DNA from: EX4572-165 sp964581795
GTDB lineage: Archaea; Thermoplasmatota; E2; DHVEG-1
Direction: 5' to 3'
Assembly: GCA_964581795.1 (NCBI GenBank)
Contig: CAZOPW010000013.1
Location: 1-36,581, forward strand
DNA length: 36,581 bases
A model generated the notes under the pieces. That model was given only the letters and a program-made list of their open reading frames with translations. It made no database searches and had not been told where the DNA came from. Shown one piece after another: positions 23,711 through 31,204 of the stretch. A program made the position numbers and the translations under genes. Numbering within the stretch: position 1 is the first letter of the stretch; each line of letters begins with the position of its first letter.

Positions 23711-24268
23711 ATGATTTTAAAACAAATGCTCAAACAAAGCCTCCCCCTGCTCATACTATGTGGTATCGGTGGTGTGTTCACCGGTAGTATTCTTGGTTCA
23801 ATGGTAGATATTTTTTATCGTATTCCAGGGTTACTTGTTGTTATTCCCGGTATTATCGCATTGCGTGGTAATATAAGTACCGCGTTTGGTTCCCGTCTTG
23901 GTTCAGCGTATCATCTTGGGTTAATCAATGCGGAAAACATGTGGAATGATTCATTAAAACAAAATGTAATCGGATCTTTAGTGTTAAGTATCCTAGTTTC
24001 TTTTTCAATTGGTCTAGTTGCCTATTTAACCACGCTAATCTTTTTTCAAATACAGGTCGATTTGATGTTTCTTTTAGGAACTGTTCTCATTGCAGGGATT
24101 GCCTCAGGTTTATTGTTAACATCTTTTACCATTTTCATTATATATCTTGTATTCAAAAGAGGATATGATCCGGATAATATTACAGGTCCAGCTCTTGCAA
24201 CAGTTGGAGATATTACAACAATGCTTTGTATCTATGCGGGTGCATTACTCATGGAGGTAATCATCTAA
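23711..24268 (+). CDS. Half-size MgtE/SLC41-type membrane protein, first copy, 185 aa
   Basis: The protein is a single MgtE integral membrane domain with about five helices. The family signature is clear: IPGIIALRGNISTAFGSRLG then SAYHLG, and RGYDPDNITGPALATVGDIT in the last loop. Bacterial MgtE couples a cytoplasmic N and CBS gate to a dimer of such five-helix domains. Here the gate domains are missing and the domain is duplicated as two genes, as in SLC41 and archaeal split forms. The substrate is probably Mg2+ or another divalent cation. GGAGGCG lies 10 nt before the ATG. The stop and the next start share one base (TAATG). Confidence 0.85.
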   Translation: MILKQMLKQSLPLLILCGIGGVFTGSILGSMVDIFYRIPGLLVVIPGIIALRGNISTAFGSRLGSAYHLGLINAENMWNDSLKQNVIGSLVLSILVSFSIGLVAYLTTLIFFQIQVDLMFLLGTVLIAGIASGLLLTSFTIFIIYLVFKRGYDPDNITGPALATVGDITTMLCIYAGALLMEVII

Positions 24269-24816
24269 TGTATAATTGGAAGCGGATTGTGTTACATGGA
24301 GCACCATTACTTTTTTTGTGTTTACTTGTTGAAGTGCTCGTCGGACAATTATTACTGCTTAAAGAAGACGTGTTACTTTCATATTTACCGTTATTTCTTA
24401 TTGCTATACCTGTAATCAACGGTGTTGGGGGTAACATTGGAAGTATTCTTGGTGCTCATATTGCATCAGGTCTTCACGTTGGTTCAATCAAGTTAAGTGT
24501 GCATGATTCAGTGATGCATGAAACGGTGATTACTGCAATTATTATGGGCACAATAACATATGCTTCCCTATCGATAGGTATTTATTTGATAGGAGTGATT
24601 AATGGATTGGCAATGAATGTAACCATGCTGTCCTTTATCTCCACTTTTCTTGCAACCGGAGTCTTGCTGATAGGTTTGCTTTCAGCAGTCAGTGTTATCA
24701 CCGCCTTTATTTCATTTAAAAAAGGAATTGATCCAGATGATGTCGTCGCACCTGTAGTGACAACGATTGGCGATAGTTTTGGAATTTTAATTTTGTTTTT
24801 GTTTATTGGAGTCTGA
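24268..24816 (+). CDS. Half-size MgtE/SLC41-type membrane protein, second copy, 182 aa
   Basis: Paralogue of the preceding gene. It carries the same signatures: IPVINGVGGNIGSILGAHIA then SGLHVG, and KGIDPDDVVAPVVTTIGDSF. The conserved Asp residues of both DPD loops line the ion path in MgtE. The start ATG at 24268 overlaps the previous stop by one base; an upstream in-frame start at 24226 would place 14 unrelated residues (MYLCGCITHGG...) before the natural start and is rejected. The two proteins probably form a heterodimer matching the two halves of SLC41. The next gene starts 6 nt later. Confidence 0.85.
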   Translation: MYNWKRIVLHGAPLLFLCLLVEVLVGQLLLLKEDVLLSYLPLFLIAIPVINGVGGNIGSILGAHIASGLHVGSIKLSVHDSVMHETVITAIIMGTITYASLSIGIYLIGVINGLAMNVTMLSFISTFLATGVLLIGLLSAVSVITAFISFKKGIDPDDVVAPVVTTIGDSFGILILFLFIGV

Positions 24817-24822
24817 ACAAGA

Positions 24823-25485
24823 ATGGGAAAAGAAAAACAACGACATAGAATTATAGGAAAAATTCAACGAACTCCATTATGGAAAAAAGAAGAATTTAGT
24901 GAAATCGAATATGAACCGACACCTGTCAAGGATTTGCTAACTGAAATGAAAGATATTTCTGAACTTATTATTGATTTAGCATATTCAGCGGTATTACTTC
25001 ATAATCAGGATATCGCTGAGGAAGTCAGGTATTTAGAAGTACGTATGGATAAACTCAATTATGACATTCGGATCATGGCAATGATGGCAGCTCGAAGTAA
25101 AGAAGATGCTGAACAACTTGCTGGAATCCTTCAAATTGCTCAAGCTGCTGAAAAAATTTCAAACACTGCTGGAGACATTATTTTATTGATGAAGGAAAAC
25201 ACTGAACCAGTGCTTCCTCGAATTTTTGCTAAAGCAGATGAACGAATTTATCGGTTAAAAATCACTCAAAAGTCATCTGCCCGTAATGAAACCATTGGAA
25301 AGTTAAACATAGAATCTGAAACAGGAATGCGGATTATTGCTATCCGACGAAAAGATTACTGGATTTACAATCCACAATCAAATATTACACTTGAAGCTGA
25401 AGATACCGTAATTGCTCGAGGAAATGATGAAGGATTTAAACAATTAAATGATTTTTTCCTAGGGAAACTGGAGGATATCGAATGA
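24823..25485 (+). CDS. PhoU-like / RCK_C (TrkA-C) regulatory protein, first copy, 220 aa
   Basis: After a basic tail (1-25) a PhoU-like four-helix region (about 30-125: VKDLLTEMKDISELIIDLAY, VRYLEVRMDKLNYDIRIMAM) is followed by an RCK_C domain (about 135-215: RLKITQKSSARNETIGKLNI, TGMRIIAIRRKDYWIYNPQS, DTVIARGNDEGFKQL). RCK_C domains bind nucleotides, ions or cyclic dinucleotides and gate transporters. Sited 6 nt after the second MgtE gene, it likely gates that transporter from the cytoplasm. Its stop overlaps the next start by 4 nt (ATGA). Confidence 0.8.
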   Translation: MGKEKQRHRIIGKIQRTPLWKKEEFSEIEYEPTPVKDLLTEMKDISELIIDLAYSAVLLHNQDIAEEVRYLEVRMDKLNYDIRIMAMMAARSKEDAEQLAGILQIAQAAEKISNTAGDIILLMKENTEPVLPRIFAKADERIYRLKITQKSSARNETIGKLNIESETGMRIIAIRRKDYWIYNPQSNITLEAEDTVIARGNDEGFKQLNDFFLGKLEDIE

Positions 25486-26063
25486 ACAATCCACAAGCTG
25501 AGGATGTCGTATTGGAAATTAAGGACAAATCAGAGTTAATGGTTGATTTAGCATATTCTTCCTTGCTATACAAAAATAAAAATATTGCTGAGGAAGTCTA
25601 TGATCTCGAAAACCTGATTGATGAATTATATGAAAAGTTACATCGAGACATACTTGAAGACGTGGCAAATCATCGATTATCAGTGGATAGTGCGTTAACG
25701 ATCATAAAACTCGCTAAAGCAGGAGAAGAAATCGCTGATGCAGCTCAAGAAATCGCTGATGTACAATTACGTGACGTGGAATTACATCCAATCATCACCA
25801 TGAGTTTGAAAGAATCCGATGAAGTCCTCACTCGAGTAATGGTCAAGGAAGGTTCTGTGTTATGCGGAAAAACACTTGGGGAGTTAAAATTAGGCAGTGA
25901 AACAGGAATGACGGTAATTGCAATGCGACATAAGAATAAATGGTTGTATGGACCAAATAAAAAAACGAAAGTTGATACCGAAGATATTTTATTCGCAAAA
26001 GGACCTGAAGATGCTGAAAAACATCTACAGGATCTTGCTGAAGGAATAACTTCGGAAATCTAA
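25482..26063 (+). CDS. PhoU-like / RCK_C (TrkA-C) regulatory protein, second copy, 193 aa
   Basis: Paralogue of the preceding protein and lacking its basic tail. The PhoU-like helices read EIKDKSELMVDLAYSSLLYK and IAEEVYDLENLIDELYEKLH; the RCK_C domain reads VLCGKTLGELKLGSETGMTV, then AMRHKNKWLYGPNKKTKVDT and EDILFAKGPEDAEKHL. Both copies share the SETGM turn and the closing A(R/K)G. Two gates for two membrane halves suggests a 1:1:1:1 complex. Last gene of the four-gene operon; an inverted repeat just past its stop probably ends transcription. Confidence 0.8.
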   Translation: MNNPQAEDVVLEIKDKSELMVDLAYSSLLYKNKNIAEEVYDLENLIDELYEKLHRDILEDVANHRLSVDSALTIIKLAKAGEEIADAAQEIADVQLRDVELHPIITMSLKESDEVLTRVMVKEGSVLCGKTLGELKLGSETGMTVIAMRHKNKWLYGPNKKTKVDTEDILFAKGPEDAEKHLQDLAEGITSEI

Positions 26064-26085
26064 ACGCAGTATATTTATTGCGTTG
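26064..26085. terminator. Shared hairpin between convergent operons
   Basis: AACGCA (26064-26069) and TGCGTT (26080-26085) form a 6-bp stem around an AT-rich loop, followed on the plus strand by GGTTTTAG. It overlaps the stop region of the convergent pantoate kinase gene and may terminate both directions. Confidence 0.4.
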
Positions 26086-26953
26086 GTTTTAGTAATCGAG
26101 CACCGTTTGTATCAACAGTTGTATGTATTACAGTTGCCTGTTTTGTTAGTAAATTAATGATTGCTGAATTGTTTCCAATAATAAAAACTGAATGACCAAG
26201 CATGCACATGCTTGCTAGTGTCTGTTCATTGAGATCTTTTAATACATCAAGAATTGGTTTTGGTGCAAGACCACTTTCTTTTGTAAAATAATAAGAATAT
26301 TTCATTATTGATTGAACAGAGGGTTTAGTAGTTACCTGATCGGTGCAATAAGCTCCAATTGTGGAAATTTTTTCTATTGTTTTATTGTTTGTAAGAATTT
26401 TACGAGTTGAAATACTACCGGGAAAGACACCAAGCGTGATGTCATGATGTTCATTTATTTTTTGAATATCACCAAATGGAGGGATACCAGGTTTTTTTCT
26501 AATCTCAAAACCACCAATGGCTGCAGTACAAACATCTCCCAAACCCGTGTGATATGATACTTCTGCAAGATGAGCTGCGTGAACTGCTTCACTCCGAGGT
26601 TTGTCTAATAAATATGCTACTGCAAGACTGGAACTTAATGCACTTGCTGCGCTCATCCCAAATCCTTGACCCATCGGTAAATCCAAATTGATACTGGCCT
26701 CTACATACACTTGTTCTTTTCCAATAAGAGTTTTTATCGCTTTAGTAGTCACCGGAAACTTGCCCTGTTTTCCATTGACCTGAATATGAATTTTTTGTTT
26801 CTCAAGATTTTTCAATTGTACGTTTACTGTTGCTCCATGAGATATACATACCCCTGCACCTCTAGATCCAATCTGATTAACATCATTTGATTCTGTTATA
26901 GGTTGAAAAAAACCAGAAATATGACCCGGTGCAAAAGCAGTCACAGTTTTCAT
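26075..26953 (-). CDS. Archaeal pantoate kinase (GHMP family), 292 aa
   Basis: The enzyme phosphorylates pantoate to 4-phosphopantoate, the archaeal replacement for pantothenate kinase. The N-terminal AFAPGHISGFF and GSRGAGVCIS are characteristic of the archaeal family. The GHMP ATP loop is LPMGQGFGMSAASALSSSLA at about 93-112. The C-terminal end has the glycine-containing GHSVFIIGNN strand. The gene overlaps the upstream coaBC gene by 4 nt, giving a two-gene CoA operon; the companion phosphopantothenate synthetase is not in the window. It supports an archaeal origin for the whole window. Confidence 0.9.
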   Translation of the reverse strand: MKTVTAFAPGHISGFFQPITESNDVNQIGSRGAGVCISHGATVNVQLKNLEKQKIHIQVNGKQGKFPVTTKAIKTLIGKEQVYVEASINLDLPMGQGFGMSAASALSSSLAVAYLLDKPRSEAVHAAHLAEVSYHTGLGDVCTAAIGGFEIRKKPGIPPFGDIQKINEHHDITLGVFPGSISTRKILTNNKTIEKISTIGAYCTDQVTTKPSVQSIMKYSYYFTKESGLAPKPILDVLKDLNEQTLASMCMLGHSVFIIGNNSAIINLLTKQATVIHTTVDTNGARLLKPTQ

Positions 26954-28158
26954 TTCATCACTGATGCAAGATAGATCATTATTTGTGTTGCAATATGATC
27001 TTTTGAACCCATATATTCTGTTATTTGATTTGAAGAATCAACAATCCAAACTGTTTGCTCTGTCGAATCAATACTAGAAAGGGTATTTGCAACCACTGCA
27101 TCTAATGGAATTGAATTTAAGAGTTGTTTTGCTTTTTCTATAGACTCTTTTTTTGATTCAGCTAATTTAAAACCAATGATTTTATTTGCTAAAACTTTTT
27201 TTCGAAGAATTGGAAGTATTTTCTCTGCGTTATGACATTGAATAACTAGTTTATCATTAGTTGAACTTATTTTTCCTTGGTATTTATCTGGTATATAATC
27301 AGCTAATGCAGCACACACTATGACAACATCAAATGAATTAGAATCTGATTGGGAAATCAATTTTTTAACATCTTCAATAGTATGAAACCGTCTTATCTGA
27401 AGAAATGATGGAATAGGGATTTTACTTTGTCCATACCATAAACTAACGTCTGCACCATGATAAAACGCTGCCGTTGCAAGAGATAGTGCGGTTCTTCCCG
27501 AACTCATATTCGTTATGCATCGAACCTCATCAATTGGTTCCGCCGTTGAACCACCTATTATAAGAATTTTTTTTCCAGTAAGTGATTTCGGTCCAATTCG
27601 GTGAATAACACTTGCTACAATTCGATCATTACTTGCTAATTTTGCTTTATTATCTTTAAAAAAAGGATCAACAAATTCGATCCCTTGTTGTTTTAACTTC
27701 TCAACGTTTTCTTGAACGATATCATGATCATACATTGATAGGTGCATTGCGGGTACAATAATTATTGGCCGATGTGATCCAATTGCTGTTGTTGCAAACG
27801 TAGTAACCGCAGTATCATCAATACCTAACGCAATTTTAGAAATCGTGTTTGCTGTGGAAGGAGCAATTAATACTAAATCAACTGGGTCTTCAACGCGACC
27901 ACAAAACCGAACATGTTCAGTATCACCAGTTAACTCAATGATTGGTTTTCTACCGGTTGCAAACCACAAAGCATCCGGATGTATAATCTTGGTAGCAGCT
28001 TGAGTCATCACAGGTATAACAGTTGCTCCATGACGAATAAGTTCACGAGCTAATCGTATGGTTTCAACAGCAGCAATACTACCTGTTACTGCTAAAACAA
28101 TCCGTTTTTGTTCTAAAAGATTACTTTTATTCCCTCGAATTTCATCAGCAGGATGCAT
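26950..28158 (-). CDS. coaBC: Bifunctional phosphopantothenoylcysteine decarboxylase / phosphopantothenate-cysteine ligase, 402 aa
   Basis: Residues about 18-190 are the FMN-dependent CoaC decarboxylase (VLAVTGSIAAVETIRLAREL, LIAPSTANTISKIALGIDD, TFATTAIGSHRPIIIVPAMH with the catalytic-loop PAMH). Residues about 195-402 are the CoaB ligase (KILIIGGSTAEPIDEVRCIT, NMSSGRTALSLATAAFYHG, VVCAALADYIP, IIGFKLAESKKESIEKAKQL). It performs two successive steps of coenzyme A synthesis. The archaeal arrangement beside pantoate kinase is expected. The ATG is at the usual family distance from the first strand. Confidence 0.93.
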   Translation of the reverse strand: MHPADEIRGNKSNLLEQKRIVLAVTGSIAAVETIRLARELIRHGATVIPVMTQAATKIIHPDALWFATGRKPIIELTGDTEHVRFCGRVEDPVDLVLIAPSTANTISKIALGIDDTAVTTFATTAIGSHRPIIIVPAMHLSMYDHDIVQENVEKLKQQGIEFVDPFFKDNKAKLASNDRIVASVIHRIGPKSLTGKKILIIGGSTAEPIDEVRCITNMSSGRTALSLATAAFYHGADVSLWYGQSKIPIPSFLQIRRFHTIEDVKKLISQSDSNSFDVVIVCAALADYIPDKYQGKISSTNDKLVIQCHNAEKILPILRKKVLANKIIGFKLAESKKESIEKAKQLLNSIPLDAVVANTLSSIDSTEQTVWIVDSSNQITEYMGSKDHIATQIMIYLASVMK

Positions 28159-28192
28159 ACCTGATTACCAGAACGTTAAGTTTTAAACTTTT

Positions 28193-28633
28193 TTATCGAA
28201 CAACTAACACACTCGTTCCAGCATACCGAACGACTTTATCAGTGACACTTCCTAAAAGAAATCTTCCTTCTTTTCCATATCCTTTGTATCCAAGAACTAT
28301 CATATCAGCACCATGTTTTTTAGCTGAAAGAAGAATTTCATCAGCAGGATCTCCTGATTCAACAGCAACACTAACTTTACCGACAGATGGTTCATAATCC
28401 TTGGCGATATCACCAAGGGATTCCATCGCTCGTTCCTTAAAACTACCAGATTGAACAATAGAACTCATATCAATTGTTGGCAATAACATTTTGGTAAATG
28501 ATGACTGCGTTAATTCTGCAGGAATAACCGTTAATAATACAAGCTCATCCTCAGGTAGTGCTGATTGAATTGCGACTTCGATTGCTTTTTTTGATGCATC
28601 TGACCCATCATAGGCAACAAGTAATTTTTTCAT
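28193..28633 (-). CDS. Universal stress protein (UspA family), 146 aa
   Basis: A one-domain Usp: MKKLLVAYDGSDASKKAIEV at the N-terminus and the ATP-binding signature VLGYKGYGKEGRFLLGSVTD (G-x2-G-x-(8,9)-G-S) before the closing strand GTSVLVVR. ATP-binding Usp proteins act in stress or growth-arrest responses; which stress is unknown. It stands alone on the minus strand, 34 nt before coaBC, and may be co-transcribed with the CoA genes. Confidence 0.92.
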   Translation of the reverse strand: MKKLLVAYDGSDASKKAIEVAIQSALPEDELVLLTVIPAELTQSSFTKMLLPTIDMSSIVQSGSFKERAMESLGDIAKDYEPSVGKVSVAVESGDPADEILLSAKKHGADMIVLGYKGYGKEGRFLLGSVTDKVVRYAGTSVLVVR

Positions 28634-28698
28634 AGATATCTACACACTAGAATTCAACTGCTGTTCTAAAACATTTCGTCATTTAAAAAAAAATTGAA

Positions 28699-29211
28699 TC
28701 ACTTACATAAATATTCTAAGAAATCTGATAAAGGCATTCCATTTTCCCAGCGCATAATATAATTACCATTTGAACTCTGATCAAGTACGGGTAATCGTTG
28801 ATGAAGTATTCGGAGCCTTCCCTGAAGTTTCCTATGATCTACAGTGAAGATTCTCCAAGAATCTCCTCTATGACGTTTTAATCGAAAGGCATACAATGGA
28901 AGAGTTAATGTTTTTTCACATAATGCTTTCATTGATTCAGCTTGTTTTTGAAGTTTACCCGCCATGCTACTAAAATGAAGTGTTGGACTGCTACTAGTCT
29001 TTATTTCCACTAGAAACGAGACATCTCCACGAACAGCAACAAGGTCAACCCCAAGTGAACCCGCTGCTCGTATCACTGCAAATGGTTTATTCATCACCCG
29101 GAAATAATTTTCCCTTTCCATAACACTACATGATTTTGTTATCTTATGAAGAAAGGGTTCATCTGCTTCTAAGATACTTCTAAACTCACGCTCATATTGG
29201 CTCCCATTCAT
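28699..29211 (-). CDS. Hjc-like PD-(D/E)XK endonuclease, 170 aa
   Basis: The protein begins MNGSQYEREFRSILEADEPF, then PFAVIRAAGSLGVDLVAVRG and VSFLVEIKTSSSP. The E9, D56 and E69-x-K71 residues reproduce the active site of archaeal Holliday junction resolvases (E ... RxxGS ... D ... ExK), which cut four-way DNA junctions. It is longer than Hjc, with inserts after the first helix (about 18-42) and a C-terminal extension (LSDFLEYLCK at the end) that may alter substrate. ATG at 29211 gives the family start; the longer in-frame version to 29319 adds 36 hydrophobic residues unlike a nuclease and runs into the opposite gene. Confidence 0.75.
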   Translation of the reverse strand: MNGSQYEREFRSILEADEPFLHKITKSCSVMERENYFRVMNKPFAVIRAAGSLGVDLVAVRGDVSFLVEIKTSSSPTLHFSSMAGKLQKQAESMKALCEKTLTLPLYAFRLKRHRGDSWRIFTVDHRKLQGRLRILHQRLPVLDQSSNGNYIMRWENGMPLSDFLEYLCK

Positions 29212-29312
29212 CCTGCAACAGAAATAATCAATAAGGCGAAAGGTTTTAATGGTTCCGATAAATAGACCCCGGCTAAAAACATACAATAATTGTGTGTAAG
29301 AAGGAAAAAGTA

Positions 29313-29867
29313 ATGGCAAAAGGAAATGTAATTGTACGGGAGGCCATGAAAACTAACCCAGTCATTGTCTCTCCTGATATCACCGTTCAAGAAGCTGCGG
29401 CGTTAATGAGATCCCATAAAGTTGATTCATGTTTTGTTGGATCTGAAAAACCACTTGGAATTGTTACAGAACGAGATATTGTAAGAAAAGTCGTTGCAGA
29501 AAACATTCATCCAAGTGACATTACTATTGATAATATTATGACAACACCCATTGTTGTAATAAATCCATTTGCATCTTTACAAGATGCATTGCAAATGATG
29601 AAACGATGTAACGTCAGACGATTACCCGTTATTGAACACGATCGATTGATTGGTGTTATCGCCCATGAAGATATTTTACGAATTACTCCAGTTTTAAAAG
29701 AGATATCTCATGAATGGTACGCAATTAGTCAACGCGATGAATCCTATTATAAAAAACAGGTTTTTTCTGGTATTTGTGAAGATTGTGGAACACTTTCAAC
29801 TCAGCTCCGCAATATTGATGGACGCTTACTCTGTGAAGACTGTATTGATGCTTTAAAATATGAATAA
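29313..29867 (+). CDS. CBS-pair protein with C-terminal zinc ribbon, 184 aa
   Basis: Two CBS motifs (about 7-60: VREAMKTNPVIVSPDITVQE, GIVTERDIVRKVV; about 70-125: IMTTPIVVINPFASLQDALQ, GVIAHEDILRITP) form one Bateman module that binds adenosine nucleotides. A treble-clef or zinc-ribbon end follows: GICEDCGTLSTQLRNIDGRL and LCEDCIDALKYE, four cysteines as two CxxC pairs. Such proteins in archaea are presumed energy sensors with a protein- or nucleic-acid-binding tail. ATG at 29313 has GAAGG upstream; an in-frame alternative at 29292 lacks support. It heads a pair with the four-CBS protein, 31 nt later. Confidence 0.85.
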   Translation: MAKGNVIVREAMKTNPVIVSPDITVQEAAALMRSHKVDSCFVGSEKPLGIVTERDIVRKVVAENIHPSDITIDNIMTTPIVVINPFASLQDALQMMKRCNVRRLPVIEHDRLIGVIAHEDILRITPVLKEISHEWYAISQRDESYYKKQVFSGICEDCGTLSTQLRNIDGRLLCEDCIDALKYE

Positions 29868-29898
29868 TAAAAAGAAATGAATTGTGAGGTGGCTAGGT

Positions 29899-30684
29899 AT
29901 GAAGGTAAAAGATGTGATGACAACTGAGATTATTAGCGTCGATAAAGATGTTGATTTAAAATATGTGATGAAATTAATGAAAAAACATGATGTGACCAAA
30001 ATTCCAATTCTTGAAGAGAAAAAACTCGTTGGTGTGGTCACAGATAATGAAATCGCAAAAAAATTAGGAGCGATTCGAAATCGGGGTGTTCCCGCAGCTC
30101 GATTACATGCATCTTCTGTTATGGAAAAAGAAATTGATATAGTTCACCAAAATGATAATCTTTCAAAGATTCTAAGAAAAGTTGGTCAACCAGGTCCAAC
30201 TATTCTTCATGTTTTGGAAGGAGATGACCTTGTTGGTATTGTTACGAAAGCGGATTTGTTACCACTTGTGAAAAGTACGAAGGAAGTTGGTGAAATCATG
30301 CATACTGAAATTCATTCAGTTTCTCCTGATGATCGAGTGATTCATGCTCGTCGACGAATGATTGATGAAGATGTTGCTCGCCTACCAGTTATTAATAATG
30401 GTATTCTTATTGGAATGATTTCTGATATTGATATCGCGTTTTCACTAGCTAAAATCAAAAAATTATTTCCGCTAGGGAAACAGAAACATCAGCTGGATGA
30501 ATTACTTGTAAATGATGTAATGAAAACACCAGTAATTTCTGCTGAATCTTCTAAGAAGATTAAGGATATAGCTGAATTGATGATGGAACGTCAAATTGGA
30601 TCAGTTCCTATTACTGAAAATAAAAAAATTGCGGGAATTGTTAGTCGAACTGATTTGTTAAGAACAATTAACCTTAACGAATAA
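29899..30684 (+). CDS. Four-CBS-domain protein, 261 aa
   Basis: Four CBS motifs in two Bateman modules are seen: MKVKDVMTTEIISVDKDVDL / GVVTDNEIAKKL; SSVMEKEIDIVHQNDNLSKI / GIVTKADLLPLV; VGEIMHTEIHSVSPDDRVIH / GMISDIDIAFSL; VNDVMKTPVISAESSKKIKD / GIVSRTDLLRTI. There is no catalytic or DNA-binding domain, so a partner must carry the output. It probably senses AMP/ATP or S-adenosyl compounds. The start at 29899 is set by GAGGTGG (29886-29892), 6 nt before. It follows the CBS/zinc-ribbon gene and likely works with it. Confidence 0.88.
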   Translation: MKVKDVMTTEIISVDKDVDLKYVMKLMKKHDVTKIPILEEKKLVGVVTDNEIAKKLGAIRNRGVPAARLHASSVMEKEIDIVHQNDNLSKILRKVGQPGPTILHVLEGDDLVGIVTKADLLPLVKSTKEVGEIMHTEIHSVSPDDRVIHARRRMIDEDVARLPVINNGILIGMISDIDIAFSLAKIKKLFPLGKQKHQLDELLVNDVMKTPVISAESSKKIKDIAELMMERQIGSVPITENKKIAGIVSRTDLLRTINLNE

Positions 30685-30690
30685 TGAGTT

Positions 30691-30712
30691 CCTTTTTTCC
30701 CATTTTTTAAAT
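30691..30712 (+). terminator. T-rich terminator of the CBS pair
   Basis: Two runs of six T (CCTTTTTTCCCATTTTTTAA) directly follow the stop codon and come before the next promoter. Confidence 0.5.
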
Positions 30713-30729
30713 TCATGCAAATTTTTATT

Positions 30730-30748
30730 ATTTATAAACAAGTTAACA
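30730..30748 (+). promoter_or_regulatory. TATA box plus AACAAGTTAACA motif
   Basis: ATTTATAA (30730-30737) predicts a start close to the ATG at 30755, so the transcript is leaderless. AACAAGTTAACA at 30737-30748 is identical to the motif at 8088-8099. Confidence 0.45.
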
Positions 30749-30754
30749 GTTGTC

Positions 30755-31150
30755 ATGAGTTATTCAATCCCTTCAGATGAACAAATAATTTCTGCACTAC
30801 GGAGGGTGATGAAGAAAGCTCATATCGTACAAACTCAACGACATCTTAAAGATCTTGTTTTAAATGAATTACAAAAGGAGAATCAATCTTTTCGCTTAAC
30901 TCCACAACGGTTACGAATTTTGGCGTTGAATAGTTCTTTTGTAAAAGTTGAAATACATTCTCGAGAGGGAAATCCAAAGAAATCCTTGCATCGATGTCCT
31001 GTGTGTCAACATCGATTAAAACAAGTGAAAAACTTAACGATTTGGGGTGGAATTGTTACTATTGAACTACAGTGTCCACACTGTGGATATTGGACGGGAA
31101 AAAAGAAACGAATTCCTACACGATATATTTTTCAATATAAGAAAAAATGA
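30755..31150 (+). CDS. Archaeal HTH-like and zinc-ribbon protein, 131 aa
   Basis: The N-terminal half (about 6-65: SDEQIISALRRVMKKAHIVQ, LKDLVLNELQKENQSFRLTP, QRLRILALNS) looks like a winged-helix fold. The C-terminal half is a zinc ribbon with HRCPVCQHRLKQ (C81, C84) and LQCPHCGYWTG (C107, C110), ending in a basic tail KKKRIPTRYIFQYKKK. This layout is widespread in Euryarchaeota as conserved unknown proteins and suggests nucleic-acid binding. Leaderless ATG about 22 nt after the TATA centre. Monocistronic. Specific role unknown. Confidence 0.75.
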   Translation: MSYSIPSDEQIISALRRVMKKAHIVQTQRHLKDLVLNELQKENQSFRLTPQRLRILALNSSFVKVEIHSREGNPKKSLHRCPVCQHRLKQVKNLTIWGGIVTIELQCPHCGYWTGKKKRIPTRYIFQYKKK

Positions 31151-31204
31151 ATTTTTCAATCCTAAATAAACGAATTTTCACATGTACAATAATTTATTTC
31201 TATT

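Noticed and set aside
24226..24267. Upstream start for the second MgtE-type protein
   Set aside because: It would overlap the first gene by 43 nt and add residues unlike the family; ATG at 24268 gives the usual TAATG junction.
29212..29319. Longer N-terminus for the Hjc-like nuclease
   Set aside because: The added 36 residues are hydrophobic and unlike a nuclease N-terminus, and they run into the divergent CBS gene.
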